A stretch of DNA of 64,000 bases from contig NC_088304.1 in assembly GCF_032854445.1 (NCBI RefSeq), positions 24,473,513-24,537,512 on the forward strand. Reading direction: 5' to 3'. The notes beneath the pieces are model-generated. The model ran no database searches. It had not been told where the DNA came from and saw only the letters and a program-made list of their open reading frames with translations. A program made the position numbers and the translations under genes. This document shows positions 12,050 to 23,980 of the stretch, piece by piece. Positions within the stretch are counted from its first letter, which is position 1; each line of letters opens with the position of its first letter. The stretch comes from Liolophura sinensis (lineage: Eukaryota; Mollusca; Polyplacophora; Chitonida; Chitonidae).

Positions 12050-14090
12050 GTAATTTTGATGTGAGAGTAGGCATGTACAAGTAAGGCTGATGTGAGAGTG
12101 GACATGTACAAGTAAGGTTGATGTGAGAGTGGGCATGTACAAGTAAGACTGATGTGAGAGTGGACATGTACAAGTAAGGCTGATGTGAGAGTAGACATGT
12201 ACAAGTAAGGCTGATGTGAGAGTGGACATGTACAAGTGAGGGTGATGTGAGAGTGGACATGTATAAGTCAGGTTGATGTGAGAGTGGACATGTTCAAGTA
12301 AGTCTGATGTAAGACTGGACATGTTCGAGTAAGGCTGATGTGAGAGAAGACATGTACAAGTAAGGCTGATGTTAGAGCGGATGTGTACAAGTACATGTAA
12401 GACTGATGTGAGAGTGGGCATGTGCAAGTGAGGCTGATGTGAGAGTAGGCATGTACAAGTAAGGGAGATGTGAGAGTAGACATGTACAAGTAAAGCTAAT
12501 GTCAAAATTAACATGTACAAGTAAGGCTGGTGTCAGTTTGGACATGTACTAATAAGGATGATGTGAGAGTGGACATGTACAAGTAAGGCTGATGTGAAAG
12601 TGGACATGTACAAGTAAGGCTGATGTGAGAGTAGACATGTACAAGTAAGGCTGATGTCAGAGTGGACATGTACAAGTAAGGCTGATGTGAGAGTGGACAT
12701 GTACATGTAAGACTGATGTGAGAGTGGGCATGTGCAAGTGAGGCTGATGTGAGTGTAGGCATGTACAATTAAGGGAGATGTGATAATAGACATGTACAAG
12801 TTAGGCTGATATGAGAGTGGACATGTACAAGTAAGACAGTTGTGAGAGTAGACATGTGCAAGTAAGGCTGATTAGAGAGTGGACATGTATTAGTAATTTT
12901 GATGTTAGAGTAGACATGTTCAAGTAAGCCTGATGTGAGAGTAGACATGTACAAGTAAGGCACATGTGAGAGTAAACATGTACAAGTAAGGCTGATGTGA
13001 GAGTGGACATGTACAAGTAAGGCAGCTGTGAGAGTGGACATGTACAAGTAAGGCTGATGTGAGAGTGGACATGTACAAGTAAGGCTGATGTCAGAGTACA
13101 CATGTACCGCTCAGGCTGATGTGAGAGTGGACATGTACAAGTAAGGCTGATGTGAGAGTGGACATGTACAAGTAAGGTTGATGTGAGAGTGGACATGTAC
13201 ATGTAAGGGTGATGTGAGAGTGGACATGTATAAGTCAGGTTGATGTGAGAGTGGACATGTTCAAGTAAGTCTGATGTAAGACTGGACATGTTCGAGTAAG
13301 GCTGATGTGAGAGAAGACATGTACAAGTAAGGCTGATGTTAGAGCGGATGTGTACAAGTACATGTAAGACTGATGTGAGAGTGGGCATGTGCAAGTGAGG
13401 CTGATGTGAGAGTAGGCATGTACAAGTAAGGGAGATGTGAGAGTAGACATGTACAAGTAAAGCTAATGTCAAAATTAACATGTACAAGTAAGGCTGGTGT
13501 CAGTTTGGACATGTACTAATAAGGATGATGTGAGAGTGGACATGTACAAGTAAGGCTGATGTGAAAGTGGACATGTACAAGTAAGGCTGATGTGAGAGTA
13601 GACATGTACAAGTAAGGCTGATGTCAGAGTGGACATGTACAAGTAAGGCTGATGTGAGAGTGGACATGTACATGTAAGACTGATGTGAGAGTGGGCATGT
13701 GCAAGTGAGGCTGATGTGAGTGTAGGCATGTACAAGTAAGGGAGATGTGATAATAGACATGTACAAGTTAGGCTGATATGAGAGTGGACATGTACAAGTA
13801 AGACAGTTGTGAGAGTAGACATGTGCAAGTAAGGCTGATGAGAGAGTGGACATGTATTAGTAATTTTGATGTTAGAGTAGACATGTTCAAGTAAGCCTGA
13901 TGTGAGAGTAGACATGTACAAGTAAGGCACATGTAAGAGTAAACATGTACAAGTAAGGCTGATGTGAGAGTGGACATGTACAAGTAAGGCAGCTGTGAGA
14001 GTGGACATGTACAAGTAAGGCTGATGTGAGAGTGGACATGTACAAGTAAGGCTGATGTCAGAGTACACATGTACAAGTAAGGCTAATGTT
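12050..14090 (+). repeat. Higher-order duplication in the 31-bp array, 967-bp period (block 1)
   Basis: Distinctive variants such as TAAAGCTAATGTCAAAATTA (12,489 and 13,456) and TATTAGTAATTTTGATGT recur with a constant offset of 967 bases. The region around 12.3-13.1 kb is therefore repeated at about 13.25-14.1 kb with very few changes. Confidence 0.85.
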
Positions 14091-14589
14091 AGAGTAGACA
14101 TGTACAGCTCAGGCTGATGTCAGAGTAGACATGTAGAAGTAAGGCTGATGTCAGAGTGGACGTGTACAAGTACATGTAAGAGTGATGTGAGAGTGGGCAT
14201 GTGCAAGTGAGGCTGATGTGAGAGTAGGCATGTACAAATAAGGGAAATGTGAGAGTAGGCATGTACAAGTAAGGGAGATGTGAGAGTAGACATGTACAAG
14301 TAAGGCTGATGTGAGAGTGGACATGTACAAGTGAGGGCGATGTGAGAGTGGACATGCACAAGTAAGGCTGATGTGAGGGTGGAGATGTACAACTGAGGAT
14401 GGTGTTAGAGGGGACATGTACAAATAAGGCTGAGGTGAGAGTAGACATGTACAAGTAAGGCTGATGTCAGAGTGGACATGTACAAGTAAGGCTGATGTGA
14501 GAGTGGACATGTACATGTAAGACTGAGGTGAGAGTAGACATGTACAAGTAAGGCTGATGTCAGAGCTGACATGTACAAGTAAGGCTGGT

Positions 14590-16200
14590 GTTAGAGTGGG
14601 CATGTGCAAGTGAGGCTGATGTGAGAATAGGCATGTACAAGTAAGGGAGATGTATAAGTCAGGTTGATGTGAGAGTGGAAATGTTCAAGTAAGTCTGATG
14701 TAAGACTGGACATGTTCGAGTAAGGCTGATGTGAGAGTGGACATGTACAAGTAAGGCTGATGTTAGAGCGGATGTGTACAAGTAAGGCTGGTGTTAGAGT
14801 AGACATGTACAAGTAAGGCTGATGTGGGATTGGACATGTACAAGTAAGGCTGATGTGAGAGTGGACATGTACATGTAAGACTGATGTGAGAGTGGACATG
14901 TGCAAGTGAGGCTGATGAGAGAGTAGGCATGTACAAGTAAGGGAGATGTGAGTGTAGACATGTACAAGTAAGGGAGATGTGAGAGTGGACATGTAGAAGT
15001 TAGGCTGATATGAGAGTGGACATGTACAAGTAAGGCTGATGTGAGAGTAGACATGTACAAGTAAGGCTGGTGTTAGAGTAGGCATGTACAAGTAAGGCTG
15101 ATGTCAGAATGGACATGTACAAGTAAGGCTGATGTGAGAGTGGACATGTACAAGTAAGGCTGATGTGAGAGTAGACATGTATAAGTAAGGCTGGTGTTAG
15201 AGTAGACATGTACAAGTAAGGCTAATGTTAGAGTGGACATGTACAAGTAAGGCTGGTGTTAGAGTGGACATGTACAAGTAAGGCTGATGTGAGAGTGGAC
15301 ATGTACAAGTAAGGCTGATGTGAGAGTGGACATGTACAAGTAAGGCTGATGTAAGACTGGACATGTTCGAGTAAGGCTGATGTGAGAGTGGACATGTACA
15401 AGTAAGGCTGATGTTAGAGCGGATGTGTACAAGTACATGTAAGACTGATGTGAGAGTGGGCATGTGCAAGTGAGGCTGATGTGAGAGTAGGCATGTACAA
15501 GTAAGGGAGATGTGAGAGTAGACATGTAAAAGTAAAGCTAATGTCAAAGTTAACATGTACAAGTAAGGCTGGTGTCAGTTTGGACAAGTACTAATAAGGA
15601 TGATGTGAGAGTGGACATGTACAAGTAAGGCTGATGTGAGGGTGGAGATATACAACTGAGGATGGTGTTAGAGGGGACATGTACAAATAAGGCTGATGTG
15701 AGAGTAGACATGTACAAGTAAGGCTGATGTCAGAGTGGATGTCTACAAGTAAGGCTGGTGTTAGAGTAGACATGTACAAGTAAGGCTGATGTGGGATTGG
15801 ACATGTACAAGTAAGGCTGATGTGAGAGTGGACATGTACATGTAAGACTGATGTGAGAGTGGACATGTGCAAGTGAGGCTGATGAGAGAGTAGGCATGTA
15901 CAAGTAAGGGAGATGTGAGTGTAGGCATGTACAAGTAAGGGAGATGTGAGAGTGGACATGTAGAAGTTAGGCTGATATGAGAGTGGACATGTACAAGTAA
16001 GGCTGATGTGAGAGTAGACATGTACAAGTAAAGCTGGTGTTAGAGTAGGTGTGTACAAGTAAGGCTGATGTCAGAATGGACATGTACAAGTAAGGCTGAT
16101 GTGAGAGTGGACATGTACAAGTAAGGCTGATGTCAGAGTACACATGTATAAGTAAGGCTGGTGTTAGAGTAGACATGTACAAGTAAGGCTAATGTTAGAG
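14590..16200 (+). repeat. Higher-order duplication in the 31-bp array, 967-bp period (block 2)
   Basis: The variant string GATGTGGGATTGGACATG (14,820 and 15,787) and the GTAGAAGTTAGGCTGATATG variant (14,992 and 15,959) recur at an offset of 967 bases. The offset is the same as in block 1, so one unit length was used at two places. Confidence 0.8.
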
Positions 16201-18522
16201 TGGACATGTACAAGTAAGGCTGGTGTTAGAGTGGACATGTACAAGTAAGGCTGATGTGAGAGTGGACATGTACAAGTAAGGCTGATGTGAGAGTGGACAT
16301 GTACAAGTAAGGCTGATGTGAGAGTGGACATGTACAAGTAAGGCTGATGTGAGAGTGGACATGTACAAGTAAGGCTGGTGTTAGAGTAGACATGTACAAG
16401 TAAGGCTGGTGTTAGAGTAGACATGTACAAGTAAGGCTGAAGTGAGAGTGGACATGTACAAGTAAGGCAGCTGTGAGAGTGGACATGTACAAGTAAGGCT
16501 GATGTGAGAGTGGACATGTACAAGTAAGGCTGGTGTTAGAGTAGACATGTACAAGTAAGGCTGATGTGAGAGTGGACATGTACAAGTAAGGCTGATGTGA
16601 GAGTGGACATGTACAAGTAAGGCTGGTGTTAGAGTAGACATGTACAAGTAAGGCTGGTGTTAGAGTAGACATGTATAAGTAAGGCTGGTGTTAGAGTAGA
16701 CATGTACAAGTAAGGCTGATGTGAGACTGGACATGTACAAGTAAGGCAGCTGTGATAGTGGACATGTACAAGTAAGGCTGGTGTTAGAGTAGACATGTAC
16801 AAGTAAGGCTGATGTGAGAGTGGACATGTACAAGTAAGGCTGATGTGAGAGTACACATGTACAAGTAAGGCAGCTGTGAGAGTGGACATGTACAAGTAAG
16901 GCTGGTGTTATAGTAGACATGTACAAGTAAGGCTGATGTCAAAGTGGACATGTACAAGTAAGGCAGCTGTGAGAGTGGACATGTACAAGTAAGGCTGATG
17001 TGAGAGTGGACATGTACAAGTAAGGCTGGTGTTAGAGTAGACATGTACAAGTAAGGCTGGTGTTAGAGTAGACATGTACAAGTAAGGCTAATGTTAGAGT
17101 AGACATGTACAAGTAAGGCTGATGTGAGAGTGGACATGTACAAGTAAGGCAGCTGTGAGAGTGGACATGTACAAGTAAGGCAGCTGTGAGAGTGGACATG
17201 TACAAGTAAGGCTGATGTGAGAGTGGACATGTACAAGTAAGGCTGGTGTTAGAGTAGACATGTACAAGTAAGGCTGATGTTAGAGTAGATATGTACAAGT
17301 AAGGCTGATGTTAGAGTAGACATGTACAAGTAAGGCTGGTGTTAGAGTAGACATGTACAAGTAAGGCTGATGTTAGAGTGGACATGTACAAGTAAGGCTG
17401 GTGTTAGAGTAGACATGTACAAGTAAGGCTGATGTGAGATTGGACATGTACAAGTAAGGCTGATGTGAGAGTGGACATGTACATGTAAGACTGATGTGAG
17501 AGTGGACATGTGCAAGTGAGGCTGATGAGAGAGTAGGCATGTACAAGTAAGGGAGATGTGAGAGTAGGCATTTACAAGTAAGGGAGATGTGAGAGTGGAC
17601 ATGTAGAAGTTAGGCTGATATGAGAGTGGACATGTACAAGTAAGGCTGGTGTTATAGTAGACATGTACAAGTAAGGCTGATGTCAGAGTAGACATGTACA
17701 AGTAAGGCTGATGTCAGAGTAGACATGTACAGCTCAGGCTGATGTCAGAGTAGACATGTACAAGTACATGTAAGACTGATGTGAGAGTAGGCATGTGCAA
17801 GTGAGGCTGATGTGAGAGTAGGCATGTGCAAGTGAGGCGGATGTAAGAGTAGGCATGTACAAGTAAGGCTGATGTGAGAGTAGACATGTTCAAGTACAGC
17901 TGGTGTGAGGGTGAACATGTGCAAGTAAGGGAGATGTGAGAGTGGACATGTACAAGTAAGGCTGATGTGAGAGTAGACATGTACAAGTAAGGCAGATGTG
18001 AGAGTGGACATGTACCAGTAAGGCTGATGTCAGAGCTAACATGTACAAGTAAGGCTGATGTGAGAGTGGACATGTACAGGTAAGGCTGATGTGAGAGTAG
18101 CCATGTACAGGTAAGGCTGATGTGAGAGTGGACATGTATAAGTAAGGCTGATGTGAGAGTGGACATGTACAAGTAAGGCTGATGTGAGAGTGGACATGTA
18201 TAAGTAAGGCTGATGTGAGAGTGGACATGTACAAGTAAGGCTGATGTGAGAGTGGACATGTATAAGTAAGGATGATGTGAGAGTGGACATGTGCAAGTAC
18301 GGCTGATGTGAGATTAAACATTTCCAGTACAACTTCTTCAACAAAACTCTTGTCAGTAAGCTACACCTTCCACCTTAATTAACACTCCCTCCCCGTATTA
18401 ACTGTAAAGCTGTTTTAAGACACCCACAGCACTAATATTGTTTTTCTTGATTACATTTTAATTCATGAGGTTAAGGTATATAATTCGGAAGATTTATTTG
18501 TGTATCTGTTGAACTGTTGCAG

Positions 18523-18657
18523 ATACAAAACTAAAGATTCGACAGAAAGCAGACGGGTCTCTGTCACGTGAGGCAAATGAGTTATTTTTGGATACACTGA
18601 GAAACAGCAATCAACAAGGAAAATGGTTTCTATTTATAGGAACGTTGACCAAGCTCG
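18523..18657 (+). CDS. RLR-like exon 2: second half of CARD1
   Basis: Acceptor TTGCAG|ATAC, donor CTCG|GTGAGA, phase 1 on both sides. It codes 45 residues (49-93) that match the RIG-I CARD1 pattern of helix 3 to helix 5, with small residues before EANELFLDTL, then GKWFLFIGTLTKLG. It continues into exon 3 as GYELLRDIL, as in RIG-I (helix 6). Confidence 0.85.
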
Positions 18658-19181
18658 GTGAGATATATATCTGTACATGAATACTGTAATAAACTTACTG
18701 TATAATACTGTAATGATACCAATATAAATTAATAATTGTGGAGTATTGTGGTGTAAATACACCTGAGCAACCACAGCCTTCTTGTTCTGATGTTAATCAG
18801 GAGTTCTTCCGGGTTAATAGGATGAGAGATGTTAGAGAAATCGGATAAACGGTGTTGCATCACACGTGACGACCCTTGCAATGAATATGCAGGCTGTTTA
18901 CGAACAACTCCAGAATTTTGCTTTATAATTGCATCAGTTGGAATTATTACGCCATTTTACCATGATTTTTGAAAAAAATTTGAATGCCTACTTTTATGAC
19001 ATCTGTGTTTCTAAAAAGACAGCTAAATTAGTATATCTTTACTGGCTAACTAATTTGATAACTTTGATGGTGAGAGATTAACTACGGGGCATGATTCAAA
19101 GCCATACCGTCAATCTAAATGAATAGTGTCACATAAATCAATGGAATATAAAGACATGAGAACACGAATTAATGTTTCTAG

Positions 19182-19517
19182 GTTACGAGCTGCTTAGGGA
19201 CATTCTGACCTCTGAAGATCCAGACATTGCTGAAATCGAGCGCATTGAGAGATTCCTGGAATATTTAACGCCTGTGATAAAAACGAAGGTTGCTCCAATT
19301 CGACTTCTGTCTGCCCTTGTCAGAAATGGGTATTTAGATCGTCATGACAAAGAAAACATTGAGCGTGTTTGTAATAATCAAGGCGATATAGCGGGTACGG
19401 AACTATTGCTGAGTCGTGTCCAGCGATTGAAAATAGATGCGTGTTCTGGCCTTCGGGATGCCTTTCTAGAAAACAACATGGAAGGTGTTATTGAGCAGAT
19501 GAGTCAGTCCTACGCAG
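19182..19517 (+). CDS. RLR-like exon 3: end of CARD1 and all of CARD2
   Basis: Acceptor TTTCTAG|GTTACG, donor GCAG|GTTGGT, phase 1 on both sides. Residues 94-205. CARD2 shows FLEYLTPVIKTKVAP, LLSALVRNGYLDRHD, NNQGDIAGTELLLSRV and SGLRDAFLENN, a typical six-helix CARD. In RLRs the tandem CARDs recruit the MAVS adaptor by CARD-CARD contact. Whether that partner exists here cannot be told from the window. Confidence 0.9.
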
Positions 19518-19547
19518 GTTGGTGTTATTAAATACTTATGTATTAAT

Positions 19548-20055
19548 TGTCTTAATTTTCCAGGCTAGGGTTATCATGTAGATCAGTATTAATTATCTGT
19601 GAATTGTAGGTTTTCGCCACGTTTTAAGTTTCCAGGCTAGTATTATTATGTATTTCAGTATTAATTACCAGTAGACTGTATGTGTCCGCGTCGTCTTAAG
19701 TTTCCACTTTAATGCTATGGTGTTATTCAGTATCAATTACCAGTGGACTGTAGGTTTTCGCCTCGTCGTAAGTTTCCAGGCTAGTGTTATTTTGATTTAT
19801 TTATTTTATTCATTTATTTATTTATTTATTTGATCGGTGTTTTACGCCGTACTCAAGAATATTTCACTTATACGACAGCGGCCAGAATTATGGTGGTTGG
19901 AAACCGGGCAAAGCCCGGGGCAAACCCACGACCATCCGCAGAGTGTTATTTTGTAGTTCAGTACTAATTACGAGTACACTGTATGTTTTCACCTCGTCGT
20001 AAGTTTCCAGGTTAGTACTGTTGTGACCTTTAATATTAATTGCCAAGTGTAATGT
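19548..20055 (+). repeat. 72-bp tandem repeat (about 5 units) split by a SINE
   Basis: AAGTTTCC recurs at 19,626, 19,698, 19,770 and, after a SINE insertion, at 20,001. The TCAGTATTAATTACCAGT.GA and TTTTCGCCTCGTCGT parts lie between. It lies in intron 3. Confidence 0.8.
19798..19941 (-). mobile_element. SINE-A copy, truncated, with 12-bp target-site duplication
   Basis: Reverse-oriented tail and body (ATTTATTTATTTGATCGGTG, TTTTACGCCGTACTCAAGAA, ACCCACGACCATCCGCAG). It is flanked by AGTGTTATTTTG at 19,786-19,797 and 19,942-19,953, inside the 72-bp repeat. The head is missing, as in 5'-truncated reverse transcription. Confidence 0.88.
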
Positions 20056-20347
20056 TAATGAACAGTTTTCAGATATTTTTTCTGTGGCCTTTACGATTTT
20101 AATTGAAAATTTACACCTATAATTCATGTCCTGTAAAAAGTTCGAGTATGCTGATGAGCAAAGAATTTTTGTCTCAGTCATTTTTACGCAGTATGTGTAT
20201 TGCACAGTTTTTGCATTTGTAATCAACCCTCTCCTTTAAAGGAGCTCTAAATATTTTTCAGTCTTTATAAAATTTGGAATAGTCGTGGGCTTCCTTATGG
20301 CTCAGTTCGGTTTCCTCCCACCACAATGCTGGCCGCCAAAGCTAAAT

Positions 20348-20920
20348 AGTACTGAATGAATGCGTCGAAACAGACATTCGCACACCGGCCGCCTACCAAA
20401 ATGGATTTTTTGATTGATTTATTTATTTGATTGGTGTTTTACGCCGTACTCAAGGACATTTCACTTATACGACGGCGGCCAGCATTGTGGTGGGAGGAAA
20501 CAGAGCAGAACCCGGGGAAAACCCACGGCCATCCGTGGGTTGCTGACAGACCTTCCCACGTTCGGCCGGAGAGGAAGCCAGCATGAGCTGGACTTGAACT
20601 CACAGTGACCGCATTGGTGAGAGACTCTTTGGTCATTACGCTGCGCTAGCGCGCTAACCCACTGAGCCACAGAGGCCCCTACCAAAGTGGACGTTCCGGG
20701 TTAAGAATCGCAAGGCCAATTCCCAAAACGACGTTTAACACAAACTACCAAAGAACTAAGAAAGTATGTAAAATAGGACAAAAAATAGGACGGATTCATG
20801 GAAAGAGAAGCAGTCAACCGTTGTCTGTGATGTAGGAAAAATGGAAAGTATGTTCTATGCGACTGAGTGAAATCAGTATTCAAACGGTGTACCATGGTAG
20901 TATATTAGTTATGAATATTA
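20348..20920 (+). repeat. Dispersed repeat family C, copy 2, interrupted by SINE-A
   Basis: Left part GCGTCGAAACAGACATTCGC...CCGCCTACCAAAATGGA and right part GTGGACGTTCCGGGTTAAGA...CAGTATTCAAACGGTGTACC form one element once the SINE between them is removed. The right part matches copies near 1,680 and 23,330-23,510. Confidence 0.65.
20406..20677 (-). mobile_element. Full-length SINE-A with 14-bp target-site duplication
   Basis: Runs from the T/ATTTATTTGATTGGTGTTTT tail to ACTGAGCCACAGAGGC (inverted A box). The inverted B box is GGACTTGAACTC. It is flanked by CCTACCAAAATGGA (20,392-20,405) and CCTACCAAAGTGGA (20,678-20,691), which differ at one base. The tRNA-like head has the polymerase III boxes TGGCTCAGTGG and GAGTTCAAGTCC. 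Confidence 0.92.
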
Positions 20921-21362
20921 ATTATGTATTATGTATTAATTATAATAAAATATCGGTACGGCGTAAAACATCAGTCAAATAAATAAGCAGATAAATAAAA
21001 TTTGGTGGGCATCTTAGATCAGGGTTGGAAATCAGCTGGATTCGCCGATAAGTTTGTCATGTTTAATGATTTCCTTGATTCTGATTGGTCTGTGGATCCG
21101 GTTTTCTGTACTTTAGTCACATCGTCCAAACGAATTCAAGGAAAATCCTGACATTCAGACGCACCATTGAGTGTGTAATTATCAGCAAAACTCTTTTCTC
21201 TTTTTCATTTTGGGAACATTTTAAAGACAGTTTTTGACTAAACTCATTAACTTACGAAGACACACAACCAAGGAAAAACAAGTTGGAAATCTCACTAATA
21301 CCTCACTATTACTTCAAGTTCATATCAAAAGTCGCACATAAATGAGAAGTCATATTTTCGAT

Positions 21363-21553
21363 CACACCAGGCCGTGCCCGGGAAAAAATCCACGACCATC
21401 CGCAGGTTGCTGGAAGACGTTCAGACGTACTGACGGAGAGGTAGCCAGCATGAACTGGACTTGAACTCACTGTGACCGCATTGGTAGGACGCTCCTGGGT
21501 CATTGCGCCGCGCTCGCTTGCTCACCTCCTCGACCACGGAGCCCCCCCTCCCC
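21363..21553 (-). mobile_element. SINE-A copy (partial, reverse)
   Basis: Carries CCACGACCATCCGCAGGTTG, GAGAGGTAGCCAGCATGAAC, the inverted B box GGACTTGAACTC and a decayed A-box end (CCTCGACCACGGAGCC). The tail half is missing. It lies in intron 3. Confidence 0.8.
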
Positions 21554-21650
21554 CTAAATATATTGGTTTGAGGAGTACCACTTAAGTTGTCCTCTACACC
21601 TGAAGACTCACTGATTGTGGACTAGCGCCATTTTCTTTTGTTGAACACAG

Positions 21651-21794
21651 AATTTCTGGAGCAAGAACAAGGTGATGGGGTTTCAGCTTTGTCTACATCA
21701 TTTAGCAGATTGGGTCTTGCTGGCTCATTCAGAAGGCGATCTGGCCTTGGGAGCGGCGAACTATCTGATGAGGAGGAAGCCGCATCACCACCAG
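21651..21794 (+). CDS. RLR-like exon 4: CARD-helicase linker
   Basis: Acceptor AACACAG|AATTTC, donor CCAG|GTCTGC, phase 1 on both sides. It codes residues 206-253, rich in Ser, Gly, Arg and Glu (SRLGLAGSFRRRSGLGSGEL, then SDEEEA). Low complexity and charge fit the flexible linker between CARD2 and Hel1 in RLRs. No fold is recognised. Confidence 0.75.
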
Positions 21795-23825
21795 GTCTGC
21801 ACCCATTACATCAGGCGATGTAGGAGTTTGTCTAGTTAATTGCTTATGAGATAGTTTAGAACATATTTACCATTGCCATGTCCACCATTTTTACACTGGC
21901 GTTATATGTAGACTTTACCAAAAGCAATTGTTAAACTCAAATCTGACGTGACAATCATACAGTAAGATATCTGTGTAGTGTCGAATCTGAAAAATATTTA
22001 TGTCTACCAGTATTAATTATAAAGATGACGGGAGTGGCGTGGTGTATTTCTTAGATAAATATCGCTTGTTAATATGTAGTGATTAACTTAAGTAAATTAG
22101 CTTTATTTAAAAGATTGTAGTCCGTCGACCATTGATCGTGTTGCGTGAGAGACATATCAGCTGGTCTTACGCGCTTTTCTTCAAGGAAAAGAAAACAGTC
22201 GCAACCAGGAACCTTACCTGTGTCGAAAATATTTGTCCATAAAATAAGGTCGTTTTTTAATGTTACAAGCGAGTTAAAGACTATCTGACTCTGTCAGTGA
22301 AAGAAGAACAGCTGCTAATAGACAAACGTAATTTTGCCTCCGATGATGGTTGAGACCACTTCAGCATTCAATTAATACGTCACTTATCCTCCTACAAAGG
22401 ATACACGCTAAAAACAAGTGTTTAGTTCATAAACATATTTCTGGTGTTTATTCATAAAGATAATGTGTAGCAAGTAAAGAGATGTATTTATTATAGCAAA
22501 CTTGCGATATATCTGATTACTTATTAGTGGCATTGACACTTTCAATAAACCAACGTCGTAAAACACCAAATGTGACATTTGCTATGTAAACACGTGGCAT
22601 TTGCTGTGTAAGCATAATAAACCCATCACTGTAACTGCGAAACATAATATTCATGAATAAAAACCAGAACGGTTTTGTAAACTGTAACAGGAATATGTTT
22701 ATGAGCCAAACAAATACAGTGTGTACTGTTTCTGTAGTCGAACGGAAAGTCCGTGATCGGAAACTATTTTGGATGATGGAGGTTGGTCTAGTATCTCCTT
22801 ATGGTTTAAATGACAATGTCACCTGCATATGTATTGGCAGTGTCACATCCAGTAAATAGCACTATTCCAGCAGAATACAACTGTTGAAATGCACGCCACG
22901 ATGTCAGTGCGTCCATGGCAGATGGAAGTTTCATAAAGCCACAACCTACAGCAACGTAACTGTGATGGGCTTGCTAGATTCGTCTCAAGCAACAAATAGC
23001 ATTTATTTTCTACTGTTTTTGATTTTATCGACCCGTCAGAACAGTTCAAACGGCTCAAAATAGACTGTTCCTAAAACTGATGTACCATCACATGTGTGTT
23101 GAGCTGCTACCAATTTTTAAAACGATCCAGAAGTTTGCCATGCCGTGCCGAATTATTTTAACATACAACATACACTTTTTGGATTTACCAAAAAGCAAAA
23201 ATCCCCATGCCATGTATGCTTTATTGTGAGATCAAGAGAATGTAAGGTTGTAACTAATCTCTGTGTCGAAACACACATTCCCATACCTGCCGTCAACCAA
23301 AATGCACCCTCTGCTTCAAAAATCACAGTGTCATTTCCCAAAACGAGTTTTAGCAGAAATCACCCAAGAATTAAGACAGTACATAAAGTGTCAAATTAGG
23401 AAGGAATCGTGCACAGAAAAGCAGCCAACAATATTCAGGAATACCGAAAAGACGTAAGGAATGTTCAAGGCGAATGAGTGAAATTAGTATTCGAATCATG
23501 TACCATGCCAGTATATAAGTTGTTGATAATGAAAATGTGTATCCCAGTTGCGGTTTGATTGCAAATGGTCATATATCCAATATAGCAATCAAATGCAACA
23601 CGATGAACACGTTGCCTCTAGCCTTGGGTTGGCGGAATTTGACACTGTTATGAAGCACAACTGTGAACGCTCTGTCCATATTTGCTTAGGAAATTTAGAG
23701 TGGAAATTATTTCAAAAGTTGATTTTGACTTTATCACTGTTCTTGTGAAGACACCAAATAATATGGTCTTTAGTAATATAAAGACGAAATTATAGAGTCG
23801 TCTTTTCCTTTACACTGATTTACAG
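21795..23825 (+). other. Intron 4 of the RLR-like gene
   Basis: Holds a family C repeat at about 23,240-23,520 and otherwise AT-rich sequence with no recognised feature. Confidence 0.6.
23240..23520 (+). repeat. Dispersed repeat family C, copy 3
   Basis: GTGTCGAAACACACATTCCC, GCCGTCAACCAAAATGCACC, ATAAAGTGTCAAATTAGGAA and GGCGAATGAGTGAAATTAGT align with copies 1 and 2 in the same order. Confidence 0.6.
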
Positions 23826-23980
23826 AAAGATCTCGGTCACCAACGCTGTGCGAAGCAAAGAATCTGACGCTAATCGATTACCAACAAGAACTGTATTCTG
23901 TCGTGCCAAGAGACAAGAACACGGTGATTCTGTGTCCAGCGAAAAGCGGAAAACGTTTTGTGGCTCTGAAAGCCATCAAG
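23826..23980 (+). CDS. RLR-like exon 5: Q motif and degenerate Walker A
   Basis: Acceptor TTACAG|AAAG (phase 1), donor ATCAAG|GTGAGC (phase 0). Residues 254-305. LIDYQQELY matches the helicase Q motif (Gln273). Motif I, normally PTGSGKT, reads CPAKSGKR: the phosphate-binding Lys (296) is present, but Thr/Ser, which coordinates magnesium, is Arg297, and the first Gly is Lys. Confidence 0.88.

Larger units (their letters stand above)
9186..18312 (+). repeat. 31-bp minisatellite, about 290 units
   Basis: Unit AAGGCTGATGTGAGAGTGGA followed by CATGTACAAGT (31 bases), repeated across 9.1 kb with frequent variants (GGTGTTAGAGTAGAC, GCAGCTGTGAGAG, GGGAGATGTGAGAGTAGGC). Because 31 is not a multiple of three, the minus strand spells the same 31-residue period in every frame, giving many long overlapping open frames that are not genes. 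The + strand is dense in TGA. Blocks repeat at 967 bases in the middle of the array. Confidence 0.97.
9093..18522 (+). other. Intron 1 of the RLR-like gene, almost wholly minisatellite
   Basis: GT at 9,093 and AG at 18,521-18,522, phase 1 on both sides. About 97 per cent of it is the 31-bp array with one 260-base interruption. Only about 90 bases at the left and 210 at the right are unique. Confidence 0.75.

Noticed and set aside
9186-18312. A CRISPR-like array of regular short repeats
   Set aside because: The repeats are head to tail with no unique spacers, and this is an animal genome.
9088-18344. Dozens of long minus-strand open frames (up to 345 codons) with repeats such as MYMSTLTSALLVHVHSHISL
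   Set aside because: They are created by the 31-bp minisatellite. The same peptide period appears in overlapping frames because 31 is not a multiple of three, and frame ends track repeat variants rather than any gene signal.
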